NCBI GenBank assembly: GCA_016872725.1
Contig: VGZC01000034.1
Span: 1 to 63,732, forward strand
Length of the DNA: 63,732 nucleotides
DNA from: Planctomycetota bacterium
GTDB taxonomy: Bacteria > Planctomycetota > Planctomycetia > Pirellulales > Pirellulaceae
Direction of reading: 5' to 3'
In this document: in pieces, positions 31,718 to 41,260 of the stretch
How positions within the stretch are numbered: position 1 is the first letter of the stretch
How the letters are laid out: each line of letters opens with the position of its first letter
Program-made: the position numbers and the translations under genes
The notes under the pieces: generated by a model
Databases searched by the model: none
What the model was told of the DNA's origin: nothing
Seen by the model: the letters and a program-made list of their open reading frames with translations, nothing else

Positions 31718-33565
31718 ATGTCATTCGATCGGCTGGTTTCCGTTGCGTTCCTGGTCGTCTACGCGACGTTCGTTTCGGTTCCGTTCTGCCGCGCCCAGCC
31801 GACGGCGCCGGCGCGGAGCGAGGCCGTGGATCAAGACACCGTCAATCGGATCAAGGAGGAAGGCCTTGAACGGTCCCAGGTTATGCGGACGATCAGTCTG
31901 CTCACCGACGTGCATGGACCGCGGCTCACCGGATCCCCCATCACGCGCAAGGCCGGTGAATGGGTGTCGGGCCAATTGACCGAATGGGGGCTCACGAACG
32001 TCGCGCTCGAACCGTGGGGACCTTTTGGACGCGGATGGACGCTCGATTCGTTTTCCGCGAATTTGGTCGAACCCAATTTCTCGTCACTCATCGCGTTTCC
32101 GAAGGCATGGTCGCCGAGCACGCGGAAGGCGGTCCGCGGCGAGCCGGTTTATGTCGACGCGTCGAGCGAGGCGGATCTGGAGAAATACCGCGGCAAGCTC
32201 CGTAACGCGATCGTACTGATCAGCCCGCCGCGCGACGTGCCCGCGTTGTTTGAGCCACCCGCCGCGCGGCAATCGGACGAGCGGTTGCTTGATTTGGCGA
32301 ATGCCGACAACAGTCCGCGAGGCGGATTCCGCGGCGGGCGTTCCGATCGAGGCGGCGATCGGGGCCCCGGATCGGGCGGTCCCCGAGGTCCCGGCGCTCC
32401 GGGCGCCGCGGCGGCCCCGCCCTCGAATGCGGCGCCGCCGCCCGCCGAGAACCAGCCCGCTCGCCCGATGGGCGATCCTCGTTCGGCCATGCAACTACTG
32501 ACCGATAAATGGCAGTTGGCGTACGAGGAAGGCGCGGCCGTGGTGCTGGAACCGGGGCGCGGCGACGGCGGAACGGTCTTCGTCGCGTCGGTCAACATGC
32601 CGCGCCCTCGCGGTGACGCCAACGGCGGCAACGGCGGGAACCCGTTCAGCCGCGGACCGCGTCCGTGGGCGCCCGACGCGCCCGAAAACGTACCGCAGGC
32701 GGTCGTCTCGGTCGAACACTACAATCGTCTGATCCGCATGCTTCAGGCCGGCGCGCACCCCGTCCTCGAGATCGACATCGCGACGCGATTCCATGCCGAT
32801 GACCTGAACAGCTTCAACGTCATCGCCGAAATCCCCGGTTCCGATCTGGCCGACGAACTCGTCATGCTCGGTGCCCATTTCGATTCGTGGCATTCGGGGA
32901 CCGGAGCGACCGATAATGCGATCGGATGCGGCGTCGCGCTCGAAGCCGTTCGGATCCTCCAAGCGGTCGGCGCCAAGCCAAGGCGGACGATTCGCCTCGC
33001 ATTGTGGACAGGAGAGGAACAAGGCCTGCTCGGCTCGCGCGCCTACGTGGAACGCCATTTCGGAAAAGCGTCCCAGGATCGGGAGCGGGGAACGCCGGCC
33101 CGATACGAGGTCACGCCCGCCCACGCGAAATTCTCGTCGTATTTCAATCTGGATAACGGAACAGGCAAGATCCGGGGAGTCTACCTGCAAGGCAACGAAC
33201 AGGTCCGACCGATCTTCCGATCGTGGCTGCGCCCCTTCGCCGACATGGACGCGTCGACGATCACCCTGTCGAACACCGGAGGCACCGACCACCTGTCGTT
33301 CGACGGAATCGGCCTTCCGGGATTCCAATTCATTCAGGACCCGATCGAGTACGACACGCGCACGCACCATTCGAGCATGGACGTCTACGATCGTGTTCAG
33401 GCCGACGATGCCAAGCAGGCTTCGATCATCATGGCGACGTTCGTGTACCAAGCGGCGATGCGCGACGAACAACTGCCGAGGAAGCCGCTCGACGGCGAAG
33501 TCGTCACCGTGGAGTCCGCGGCCCCTTCAGATACTCCAGCAGGTCCGCCATCTGCCGCACGTTGA
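31718..33565 (+). CDS. exported M28-family zinc peptidase
   Basis: A 615-residue protein with a signal peptide ('VAFLVVYATFVSVPFCRA'). The zinc site of M28 is complete: His-x-Asp in 'LGAHFDSWHSGTGATDNA', Glu-Glu in 'WTGEEQGLLGS', Asp in 'YFNLDNGTG' and His in 'YDTRTHHSSMD'. It carries a PA-like insertion (about 130-330) interrupted by a glycine/proline/arginine-rich low-complexity stretch (about 198-255; 32310-32480). It probably degrades peptides outside the cytoplasm. The 3' end overlaps that of the convergent PVC-haem gene by 62 bases. It follows the kinase by 81 bases and may end the same transcript. Confidence 0.9.
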   Translation: MSFDRLVSVAFLVVYATFVSVPFCRAQPTAPARSEAVDQDTVNRIKEEGLERSQVMRTISLLTDVHGPRLTGSPITRKAGEWVSGQLTEWGLTNVALEPWGPFGRGWTLDSFSANLVEPNFSSLIAFPKAWSPSTRKAVRGEPVYVDASSEADLEKYRGKLRNAIVLISPPRDVPALFEPPAARQSDERLLDLANADNSPRGGFRGGRSDRGGDRGPGSGGPRGPGAPGAAAAPPSNAAPPPAENQPARPMGDPRSAMQLLTDKWQLAYEEGAAVVLEPGRGDGGTVFVASVNMPRPRGDANGGNGGNPFSRGPRPWAPDAPENVPQAVVSVEHYNRLIRMLQAGAHPVLEIDIATRFHADDLNSFNVIAEIPGSDLADELVMLGAHFDSWHSGTGATDNAIGCGVALEAVRILQAVGAKPRRTIRLALWTGEEQGLLGSRAYVERHFGKASQDRERGTPARYEVTPAHAKFSSYFNLDNGTGKIRGVYLQGNEQVRPIFRSWLRPFADMDASTITLSNTGGTDHLSFDGIGLPGFQFIQDPIEYDTRTHHSSMDVYDRVQADDAKQASIIMATFVYQAAMRDEQLPRKPLDGEVVTVESAAPSDTPAGPPSAAR

Positions 33566-36500
33566 TCTCCGTTTCCACGCCTTCGGGCATGAGCGATTTG
33601 CCGCTGGCCTTGAGTTGATCGATCGCGTTCCGCGGGATCGTCTCCTCCTTGCCCTCGGATTGACGGAGGACGACCGCGTCGGGCGACTCGGAGACGATCA
33701 GTCCATTCAGCACTCGGCCGTCGTTCGAAACGACGATATAGTCGGTGAACCGGGGTTCAAGCTTCTGATTCGGGTCGAGGATGTCGTTGAGCAGCGCGGC
33801 GCGATCGCGATTGCGGACGTCGCTGATGTCCGGGCCCACGTCATGACCGCGTCCGTCGACACGATGGCATTTCGCGCACACGCGATCGAAGACCTTCATT
33901 CCCGCGTCGGATGCGCCGGCGAGCGTCAGCGCCGCGCTGAAGTCCCGCACCACGCCCGTTCGATTGGCCGAGACGGCTTGTCCCAACAGGTCGATCGCCC
34001 GCTTTTTGATCGACGCGTCGGCGTGGGTGAGCAGGCGGACGCGTTGATCGACATCGAGCACCGACGGGCTGACCGTGCCGTCGGCCATGGCGTCGAGTGC
34101 GTCGAGGATCGTTTCGGGACGGCTCAGCAGCAAATCGACGGCGATCGGTCGCGCGGCCGGCCCGAGCCCCGCCCATCGGCCGAGCACGAGGCGCGCGGCG
34201 TCGCGGGCCCCGGATCGCTGCAGGGCGCGGACGGCCTCGGCCTGCAACGCGCCCGGCTGATTCGGCGCCAAGAGCCGCGCGCATGCGGCCCGCGATGGCT
34301 CGGCGGGAAGAAACGGCAACAGATCGACCGCCTCGATCCGATCTTCGAGCGGCTGTGTTTCGTCGGCCGCGATCGAGGCCGCCTCGTGGAGCAACCGACG
34401 AACGGGCTCGACCGCGTCGCGCAGCGCGTCGGGCGGTTGGTCGATCAGCGCGGCGAGGCTTCTTGGGCCGAGGTCTCCCCGATGCCTCGGCAGCCCGGCG
34501 GCGAGGCCGGCGATAGCGGTCTGCCGCCACCAGCGGCCCGGCGGTCCGTTCGTCCCGCCGATCGCCGCCAGGAGCGCGCCGAGTTCCTCGACGTCGCCCC
34601 GCGCGCCGGCGATCGCCGATAGTTCGCGAACGATCCTCGCGTGGCGGGCCTCGATCACTCGAGGCGCGCCGTTCGCTTCCGTCGTCGCCCCAACCGCCGA
34701 CCGGGCAATCATCGTTCCCAGGACCGTTCCGCTCCGCGTCGCGACGGACGTCAAGATCGCCGTCGCGAACCAAGACTCGCCGCCGTCGCGCAGCGCAAGT
34801 TCCGCAAGCGTGTCCCCGGCGGCCGGGGTATCGGTCGCGCCGAGCGTCAAGGCGACTTCAAAGCGCACCCGCGCGTCGTCATCGCGCGCGAGCTCGACGA
34901 CGCGCGCGAAGATCCGAGGTTCCGCGATGAACCGCGCCGCGAGTTTCGTCGCATCGCGCCGCACGAAGACGTCGGGGTCGGCGAGCGCGGCGAGCAGGTC
35001 GTCCGGCGAGAGCGCGCCGAGTCCGTCAAGCGTCCAGAGCGCGTGCAACCGCGCGAAGGCCGGCTCGCGCGCGCCGGACTCGGCATCCCGCTCGCCAAGC
35101 ATCGCGCGCAGCGGAGGCGCGAGCCCTTGAATCCCCCGTTCCACGACCAGTCGCTGCGCGAGACGCCGCCGCCAACCATTGGCATCGCGCAACATGTCGA
35201 CGAGCGCCGCATCCGACGCCGGTGGATGGAAAGGTCGAACCGTCGCGCGCGGCGCGGTCGGGTGGATGCGCCACACGCGCCCCCGATCGTCTCCCGCGCG
35301 CCAATCGAGGCGGCTCGCGATCTCGGCCGGAAGGAACTTCGGGTGCTCGACCCAAAGCCGGTACATGTCGGCAAGGTACAGGGAACCATCCGGCCCCGTC
35401 GCCAGACTCGCCGGCCGAAACCACGTATCGCTCGATGCCAGGAAATCGGCCTTGGGTCGGGCCCGCTCGGCCGTCAGCGGGTGGCCCGAGGCACGCACGA
35501 TCGTTCGCGTTACGAGATGGCCGATCGGTTCGCAAACAAATAGATCGGTCGTCGAGGGATCTCCGAACAACCCGCCGAGATACGCGGTCGTTCCGCACGC
35601 CGACGTGTGCGTTCCCGCATGCGAAAGGTAGTTGCTCTTCATTTCAACCAATGGGAACACGACCGTGTCGCCGCCCGACGGGCCGACATCGTAGTGGTCG
35701 CGCCCGCCCGCGAAAAACGGATTGCGCTGCCACTGCTCCCACGACAGCGGCGCCGCCATGATCGGATTGCGGTTCGTGCAAAAGAACCGATGCCCGAACG
35801 GGTCGATCGTGTTGCCGAATTGCCCGAGCCCGCTTGCGGGTCCGAATTCCATGGTGCGGGGATCAAACCGGAACTCCTTCTGCGGTATCTGGATCGTCAT
35901 TGCGCCGGCGCCGTCGGGTCCGCCCACTCGAACGATTTCTCCGGGGCCGTAATTCCAATAGACCTGATTATCGAGACCCCATCGCGGATTCCCGATCTGC
36001 ATTTGCGGATGGGCCGCGACAAACCCGCGAAACAGCACGTCGCGCACGTCGGCTCGCCGATCACCATCGGTGTCTTTCAGGAAGACGATCTCCGTCTGGG
36101 CGCCCACAAGAATGCCTCCGCGATACGCCATCAAACTGTGGGCGAAACGGAGTTGGTCGGCGAAGACGTGCCGCGCGTCCGCCCTGCCGTCGGAATCGGT
36201 GTCCTCGAGCAATACGACGCGCGAAAGGGGTGGATCCCCTTCGCGGACCGGACCCGTCGGATAGTCGGCGTACTCGGCGACGAACAGCCGCCCACGTTCG
36301 TCGAATGCCACGGCGACGGGATCCAAGACGAGCGGTTCGGCGGCCACGAGCTCGATCTCATAACCGGGTTCGATCCGAAAACAGGCCAACGAATCGTCGG
36401 GCGACTTGGGCGGATCGGTCGCCAGATCGACCCAGTGCCTGCCGCCCCGCGTGCTTTCGATCGACTCGAGGGCGGAACGCGGCGTCGAGCTTTCGGTTCT

Positions 36501-36629
36501 CGGCTTGGTTTGCGCGGCGGGTTGGCCGCGGCAGACGTCCGGCAGCGACGCGAATCCGAACAGGGCCGCGCCAACCAAGGCCGCGCCGGCCCGGCGAACC
36601 GACGGTCGCGGAATCCGATGGGTCAACAT
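33504..36629 (-). CDS. exported PVC-type haem-binding dehydrogenase with HEAT repeats
   Basis: A 1041-residue protein with a signal peptide (MLTHRIPRPSVRRAGAALVGAALFGFASLPDVCRG in part). There is a beta-propeller PVC dehydrogenase domain (about 60-470; 'VAFDERGRLFVAEYADYP', 'HSLMAYRGGILVG', 'FRPASLATGPDGSLYLADMYRLWVEHP' in part), HEAT-like repeats (about 500-880), and a C-terminal cytochrome c with C-A-K-C-H near residue 919, then 'GHDVGPDISDV'. It likely oxidises sugars or alcohols in the periplasm. ATG 36629 has GGAG nine bases upstream, better than ATG 36644. It resembles the 15.1-19.5 kb protein without the ThuA and NPCBM parts. Confidence 0.92.
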   Translation of the reverse strand: MLTHRIPRPSVRRAGAALVGAALFGFASLPDVCRGQPAAQTKPRTESSTPRSALESIESTRGGRHWVDLATDPPKSPDDSLACFRIEPGYEIELVAAEPLVLDPVAVAFDERGRLFVAEYADYPTGPVREGDPPLSRVVLLEDTDSDGRADARHVFADQLRFAHSLMAYRGGILVGAQTEIVFLKDTDGDRRADVRDVLFRGFVAAHPQMQIGNPRWGLDNQVYWNYGPGEIVRVGGPDGAGAMTIQIPQKEFRFDPRTMEFGPASGLGQFGNTIDPFGHRFFCTNRNPIMAAPLSWEQWQRNPFFAGGRDHYDVGPSGGDTVVFPLVEMKSNYLSHAGTHTSACGTTAYLGGLFGDPSTTDLFVCEPIGHLVTRTIVRASGHPLTAERARPKADFLASSDTWFRPASLATGPDGSLYLADMYRLWVEHPKFLPAEIASRLDWRAGDDRGRVWRIHPTAPRATVRPFHPPASDAALVDMLRDANGWRRRLAQRLVVERGIQGLAPPLRAMLGERDAESGAREPAFARLHALWTLDGLGALSPDDLLAALADPDVFVRRDATKLAARFIAEPRIFARVVELARDDDARVRFEVALTLGATDTPAAGDTLAELALRDGGESWFATAILTSVATRSGTVLGTMIARSAVGATTEANGAPRVIEARHARIVRELSAIAGARGDVEELGALLAAIGGTNGPPGRWWRQTAIAGLAAGLPRHRGDLGPRSLAALIDQPPDALRDAVEPVRRLLHEAASIAADETQPLEDRIEAVDLLPFLPAEPSRAACARLLAPNQPGALQAEAVRALQRSGARDAARLVLGRWAGLGPAARPIAVDLLLSRPETILDALDAMADGTVSPSVLDVDQRVRLLTHADASIKKRAIDLLGQAVSANRTGVVRDFSAALTLAGASDAGMKVFDRVCAKCHRVDGRGHDVGPDISDVRNRDRAALLNDILDPNQKLEPRFTDYIVVSNDGRVLNGLIVSESPDAVVLRQSEGKEETIPRNAIDQLKASGKSLMPEGVETEINVRQMADLLEYLKGPRTPR

Positions 36630-36705
36630 GGCGAGCGTCTCCATTCTTCCGTTCGAGCTTCGCGGCGATCGAGTCTTCTTGGCGAGGCTCGGAACGTCGG
36701 CGTGT

Positions 36706-37644
36706 TTATCGGACGTACGGCACGCCGATCCACTTGAGGATGTCGCGCAGTTCGGAGCGCTCCTCGTCCTGAAGCGATCGGGCGGGAAGCCGCGTGGGAC
36801 CTCCGGGACGTCCGCACAATTCGAGCGCGGCCTTGATGACGGGGCTCTCGCAGCCCGTTCGTTTCCACATCTTGCCCCGGAAATCCTGCCAGGGCCAATT
36901 CGCGGCCGTGATCTTGGCCTGCGCCGCCGCGTAGTCGCCGTCCTCCATCAGTTGCCAGACGCCGAGATCATGTTCGGGCCAGACGGTTGCGAGATGTGTG
37001 ATGAACCCGGTACCGCCGAGCAAGTGCGTCATGACGAACATACCCTCGTTGTCGACGATCGCGAATTTGTCGGCGAATTGGGCGACGCCGCGAAGGTATT
37101 CCGCGCTGCCCTGCGATGTCGACCATTTCAGCGAGACGCACCGAGGGAATTGGGCGAGCCGGCGCAACTGGTCGAGCGACATGTTGTAGCCTTCCCACGG
37201 CGTGTTGTAGACCATGATCTGGATCGTGCGCGTGGCCTTATGGACGGCGTCGAAGAGCCTGAGGCAGTCTTCGTCGGACGACGCGTAGTAGTATCCGGCC
37301 GACATCTGGATTCCCTCGGCGCCGATTTCCTCGGCCCAGCGCGCCATTTCGATGACGGTGTCGATGTTCGTGTCCTGCGCGCCGATCAGGACGGGTACGC
37401 GACCCGCGACCGCGTCGACGATCGTCTTGGCCGCCGCTTTCCGCTCGGCGACCGTCAGCATCGGGAAATCGCCGCCGGCGCCGACGCCGAGGAACGCGCC
37501 GTTGCCTCGGCGGAAGCCGTGGTCGATGATGAACGCGAGGTTCTCGCGGATCGCCCCGTGGTCGATGCTCAGGTCCGCGTTCAAGTTCGTGATGACGGCG
37601 ATCATCGGACCGCGGTACAAGGCCTTGGCTTCCTCAATGCGCAT
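36706..37644 (-). CDS. dihydrodipicolinate synthase/N-acetylneuraminate lyase family protein
   Basis: A 312-residue class I aldolase of the DapA/NanA superfamily. The Schiff-base lysine is in 'CVSLKWSTSQG' and the catalytic tyrosine in 'IMVYNTPWEGYNMS'. 'GVGAGGDFPMLTVAERKAAAKTIVDAVAGRVPVLIGAQ' (in part) is the family's beta-strand segment, with GGD instead of GTTGE near the usual glycine motif. So it is not a typical DapA; NanA-like or other keto-acid lyases are likelier, and the substrate is undetermined. Start ATG at 37644 (MRIEEAKALYRG) is the conserved one. It is leftward, between the PVC gene and the ABC permease gene. Confidence 0.85.
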   Translation of the reverse strand: MRIEEAKALYRGPMIAVITNLNADLSIDHGAIRENLAFIIDHGFRRGNGAFLGVGAGGDFPMLTVAERKAAAKTIVDAVAGRVPVLIGAQDTNIDTVIEMARWAEEIGAEGIQMSAGYYYASSDEDCLRLFDAVHKATRTIQIMVYNTPWEGYNMSLDQLRRLAQFPRCVSLKWSTSQGSAEYLRGVAQFADKFAIVDNEGMFVMTHLLGGTGFITHLATVWPEHDLGVWQLMEDGDYAAAQAKITAANWPWQDFRGKMWKRTGCESPVIKAALELCGRPGGPTRLPARSLQDEERSELRDILKWIGVPYVR

Positions 37645-37799
37645 GCGATCGTCCCCGAGTCTGTGGGTTTCCGGCCGTGTTTCGGCGCGGTGCGTTCGCC
37701 GAGCCCATCCGCCCGCAATACCGCGCCAACGGACCCTACTGTACCCGCTTGAAAACGGGCTCGTCGAGTACGGGAGCGCGCGGGTCGCGGACGCGCCGA

Positions 37800-38984
37800 T
37801 CAGGCGAGTCGGACGAGCCAACGAGCGGCCCAGCCGGCGATTCCGTCGGTGAGCGCGACGAGCAGGCCGGCGAGTACGGCACCGGCGATGACAACACCGA
37901 GGATCTCGGCGGCGGCGAGCAAGCCGATGCGACGGCGCGTTCCCCCGATCTTGCCGATCGTCTCGAATTCGCGCCGCCGGAGCTGCCAAGACAGGGCGAA
38001 GACGAGAGCCATCGTCAGACCGGTCGCCCCGCCGACGACCGTCAACGCCATTACGACATATCGGCGGACGGTGAATACGGTCCCGATCAATTCGCCGATC
38101 ACGACCTGGGGACGGACCATCTGAATCGGACGGTCGGCGCCGACGTAACGTCCCTCGAGAATCGTAGCCGCCTTACCGTCCGTCGGCACGACGAGGATCG
38201 CCGTTACCGGGAACGTGTTTTGGTCCCCGTGGAAATGGAATTGCCCCACATTCCCGGGCGTCACCTCGTTGTATTGCGCGACCGCCGCATTCGCCGTGAT
38301 TTCGCGGTCGTCGCGGCGCAGGATCGTCTCGGCGGACGCGGCGCCGTCGAGCGGCGCGTGGCCGTGCGCCCAGCCCGCGATCACCCACGCCGTCTTGATA
38401 TCGACGAAGACGGCCCGATCGTCGGGTGTTCCCGACGGTTCGAGGACTCCCGCGACCCGCATCCTCAGGGGATAGACGCCCGCCAGATCGAACACCGATT
38501 CCGATGCGGAGAGGATCGCATCGCCCGGCCCCGCCTCGGCGATCCGCGCGGCCTCGCTGCCCAGCACGCATTCGCCGAGCATGGCGAACCAACGGCCCGA
38601 CGCGACTCGCAGGTTCCGGAATTCAAAATAGTCGATGGTCGTACCGACGATCGGACTGAACCGAGTGCGGAATCGCGCGTCGATCGGCACGGCCCGCGCG
38701 AGCTCGAGGAGTTCATCGCGGCCTGTTTCGCCGAACGGAACGCCCTCGGGAATCGCCGATTCGAAATAGAGCGTCCTCAGGACGAGTTCGAGCGGGCTTC
38801 CCTTCGCGCCGAGGATCAGCGGCGTCGACTCGGCGCGCGACGTCAGATCGTCGGCTCCGCGCGCGATCAGGATGTTCAAGCCCATCGGCAGGTAGGCGAT
38901 GAGCGTGACGGCGCCGACCAGGATCGCCGTCGTGACCGGATGATAGGCGAGGTACCGCCAGGCGAGGAACAGGATGTGTCTCAC
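37800..38984 (-). CDS. FtsX-like ABC transporter permease
   Basis: A 394-residue membrane protein. It has one N-terminal helix ('PVTTAILVGAVTLIAYLPMGLNIL'), a large soluble domain (about residues 45-270) of MacB-periplasmic type, and three C-terminal helices ('VVMALTVVGGATGLTMALVFALSW', 'LAAAEILGVVIAGAVLAGLLVAL'). This is the MacB/LolC layout. It couples to the adjacent ATPase, whose stop overlaps this start by four bases. Role: lipoprotein or small-molecule export, not decided by sequence. No adaptor gene is next to it. Confidence 0.88.
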   Translation of the reverse strand: MRHILFLAWRYLAYHPVTTAILVGAVTLIAYLPMGLNILIARGADDLTSRAESTPLILGAKGSPLELVLRTLYFESAIPEGVPFGETGRDELLELARAVPIDARFRTRFSPIVGTTIDYFEFRNLRVASGRWFAMLGECVLGSEAARIAEAGPGDAILSASESVFDLAGVYPLRMRVAGVLEPSGTPDDRAVFVDIKTAWVIAGWAHGHAPLDGAASAETILRRDDREITANAAVAQYNEVTPGNVGQFHFHGDQNTFPVTAILVVPTDGKAATILEGRYVGADRPIQMVRPQVVIGELIGTVFTVRRYVVMALTVVGGATGLTMALVFALSWQLRRREFETIGKIGGTRRRIGLLAAAEILGVVIAGAVLAGLLVALTDGIAGWAARWLVRLA

Positions 38985-39649
38985 GGCGCGCCTCCGGTTT
39001 GAAGGGCCGTGAAGTCGATCGTCGCGTCAAACCGAGACAGCAGGCCGTGGTCATGCGTGACGGCAACGAGCGTCGTGTGTCCGCGAGCGACCTGAGCGAA
39101 GAGTCCGTCGAGCACGTGCTCCTTGGTGACCGGGTCCAGGTTCCCCGTCGGTTCATCGCAAAGCAGAAGGGGCGGCTCGAGCACGAGCGCTCGGCACATG
39201 GCCACGCGCTGGCGTTCCCCTTGCGACAATCGGCGCACATACCGATTCAGTTCCCGTTCGATGCCCATGTCGCGGGCGAGGGAGCGGGCCCGCTCGCGAT
39301 GGCCGGGCGTGAGACGCACGGCGGGCGAGATGCGGCAGGGAAGCAGGATGTTCTCCAGAACATTCAAGTGTTCGATCAGCTCGAATTCCTGGAACACCAG
39401 ACCCATCGCTCGGAGTCGAAAAGCGCGTCGGGCCGTCTCGCGCATGGAAGGGAGACTTGAGCCTCCGACGGAAACGTCACCCGAGCCGGGTACGAGGATG
39501 CCGGCGATGAGGTGCAGCAGGGTCGTCTTGCCGCTTCCGCTGGGTCCCACGATGGCGACCCGCTCGCCCGCTCCGACGCGCATGCGGGGGACGCGCAGCC
39601 GGAACGCATGACCCGGATAGGTGAATTCGACGCCTTCGATGTGAATCAT
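38981..39649 (-). CDS. ABC transporter ATPase of the LolD/MacB type
   Basis: A 222-residue ATPase. Walker A is 'GPSGSGKTTLLH', the signature is 'LSQGERQRVAMCRAL', Walker B is 'LLLCDEPTGNLD', and the switch histidine is in 'VTHDHGL'. The 'VAMCRALVLEPPLLLCDEP' arrangement is typical of lipoprotein and macrolide exporters. The ATG at 39649 is a conserved start (MIHIEGVEFTYPG). It partners the permease gene directly downstream, which it overlaps by four bases. Confidence 0.93.
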   Translation of the reverse strand: MIHIEGVEFTYPGHAFRLRVPRMRVGAGERVAIVGPSGSGKTTLLHLIAGILVPGSGDVSVGGSSLPSMRETARRAFRLRAMGLVFQEFELIEHLNVLENILLPCRISPAVRLTPGHRERARSLARDMGIERELNRYVRRLSQGERQRVAMCRALVLEPPLLLCDEPTGNLDPVTKEHVLDGLFAQVARGHTTLVAVTHDHGLLSRFDATIDFTALQTGGAP

Positions 39650-39884
39650 GCCGCGCGGAATCCCATGACACGGACGACGGATCGGACCGCCGATCGGACG
39701 CGCGGTGCCTCGTCCCGCCGCGGCGGGCAACCGGGCGGATGCTCCGCGACGGCGAGCCGATTTGCCGCGGGTGCGTCATCGCGTACGATGGCGGCGAGCG
39801 GCCTGCGTGTCGCCGCGCGCCGTCCGCGGCCGCTCGCGAACCGCATCCAATGTAGTGGGTGCCGCGCCGTACGGAAAGGGAACC

Positions 39885-40223
39885 GTGTCGTTCAAACCGG
39901 GCGATCCGAATGCGAGATCGAGTCGGCATTCGAATCCGAGTCCGAACGACCGTTCGGAGCCGTCGGCCGAGGACCGGATCGCGTTCGTGCTGTCGTTCGC
40001 GCTGCCCGGCGCGGGCCAGATTTGGAAAGGAAGCGCGACGGGCCTGGGATGGCTCGCCTCGACGGCCCTCCTGGTCATGTTCTGGGAACTGGTCGCCGAG
40101 AACGCCTCCGCGCGGTGGCCCGTCGTTCAATACGGGTCGTTCATCGGCCTGTCGCTCGCGAGCGCCTGGCGCGCCTACCGATTCCGCGCGGCGCGGCGCG
40201 TACACGCGAACGAGGACGACTGA
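39885..40223 (+). CDS. small two-helix membrane protein of unknown function
   Basis: A 112-residue protein. The first 35 residues are basic, Ser/Asp-rich and likely disordered; then come two hydrophobic stretches, 'RIAFVLSFALPGAGQIWKG' and 'WLASTALLVMFWELVAENASA', and a third weaker one, 'VVQYGSFIGLSLASAWRAY'. The 'LPGAGQIWKG' piece resembles the TM2-like/DUF5683 'PGLGQIYNG' motif. GTG at 39885 is preceded by AAAGGG; there is an in-frame GTG/ATG region further upstream but it is less likely. It is between the ABC pair and the RluA gene, on the opposite strand. Confidence 0.65.
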   Translation: MSFKPGDPNARSSRHSNPSPNDRSEPSAEDRIAFVLSFALPGAGQIWKGSATGLGWLASTALLVMFWELVAENASARWPVVQYGSFIGLSLASAWRAYRFRAARRVHANEDD

Positions 40224-40262
40224 CCCGAGCGGCGCGACGACAGCGCGAGGAACGCGGGGCGA

Positions 40263-40973
40263 TCAGGACCGAACCGGTCGATCGGGCTCCGTGTCGAGCC
40301 GCGGCCAATAGGTCGGCAACGGTGCCGTCACGTCGACGGGGTCGCGGGTCATGGGGTGAACGAATTGGAGACGCCTTGCGTGCAGAGCGATCGCCCGTTC
40401 TCGGGCTTCGGCCGTTTCCGGTCCGAATCCACGCCGGGATCCATAGAGGTGGTCGCCGAGGATCGCATGGCCGCGGCTCGAGGCCTGCAAACGGATCTGA
40501 TGCATGCGTCCCGTGTCGAGCTCGATTTCCAGCAGGCTTGTCGACGCATCCCGCCGGACGACGCGGAACCGCAGAACGGCCTCCCTCGCATCGGCGGCGG
40601 TCGCGGGCACGCGTTCGGCGCGGGCTTCGTTCGGAACCTTGCGCATCGTGTCGCGCCATTCACCCTCGTCCAGGAAAACGGTCCCTTCCACGATCGCCCA
40701 ATAGGTTTTGCGTACCGAGCGCGCTTCGAATTGCTCGCAAAGCCGTCGCGCCGCGCGAACATGCCGCGCGAACACCATGGCGCCTGTAACGGGACGGTCG
40801 AGCCGATGGATGATCCCCAGATAGACGTTGCCCGGCTTGGCGTAACGGCCCTTCAAGAACTGTTTGACGCGCGCCTCGATGCTGTCGATGCCGGGCGGCG
40901 CTTGCGTCAACAGGCCCGCCGGCTTGCCGACAACAAGGCACGCTCCTTCTTCATAAAGCAGATCGAATCCCAT
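40263..40973 (-). CDS. RluA-family pseudouridine synthase
   Basis: A 236-residue enzyme that isomerises uridine to pseudouridine in RNA. The catalytic aspartate is in 'GIIHRLDRPVTGAMVFARH', the motif shared by RluA/RluC/RluD; further landmarks are 'KTYWAIVEG' and 'DTGRMHQIRLQASSRGHAILGDHLYG'. There is no N-terminal S4 RNA-binding domain, so it is of the shorter RluA-type. A GGAAGG lies upstream of the ATG. It is leftward, convergent with the small membrane-protein gene and divergent from mqnA. The exact RNA target is not predictable. Confidence 0.93.
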   Translation of the reverse strand: MGFDLLYEEGACLVVGKPAGLLTQAPPGIDSIEARVKQFLKGRYAKPGNVYLGIIHRLDRPVTGAMVFARHVRAARRLCEQFEARSVRKTYWAIVEGTVFLDEGEWRDTMRKVPNEARAERVPATAADAREAVLRFRVVRRDASTSLLEIELDTGRMHQIRLQASSRGHAILGDHLYGSRRGFGPETAEARERAIALHARRLQFVHPMTRDPVDVTAPLPTYWPRLDTEPDRPVRS

Positions 40974-41144
40974 GCCTTCCGGATCTCCACGCCGCCGACC
41001 GCGCCGACCGATGGTCGCATCGACGCGGCCCGTATGATAGGCGTTTTGATCGGCCTGCCAAGCCGATCGCGGTCGTGGGATGGGACGGGTCGCGCGCCGG
41101 GAAACGGACCGGTTCCTCGCCTGTCGGAATCCCCGCGGGACGCC

Positions 41145-41150
41145 TATAAT
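41145..41150 (+). promoter_or_regulatory. perfect -10 hexamer upstream of mqnA
   Basis: TATAAT occurs at 41145-41150, 111 bases before the mqnA ATG. The sequence 17 bases upstream (41122-41127) is a poor -35. It is a candidate promoter for the mqnA-mqnC unit, with the intergenic leader in between. Confidence 0.4.
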
Positions 41151-41260
41151 GCGACGGGAACAGGCCGGGAGACATCCAGCGGCGCCGAAGACCGGCCGCG
41201 GTCGAATCGAGCACCGCGGCGCTGTACGGCCTTCGGAAGCACTTGACGGAACCGTCGTCG

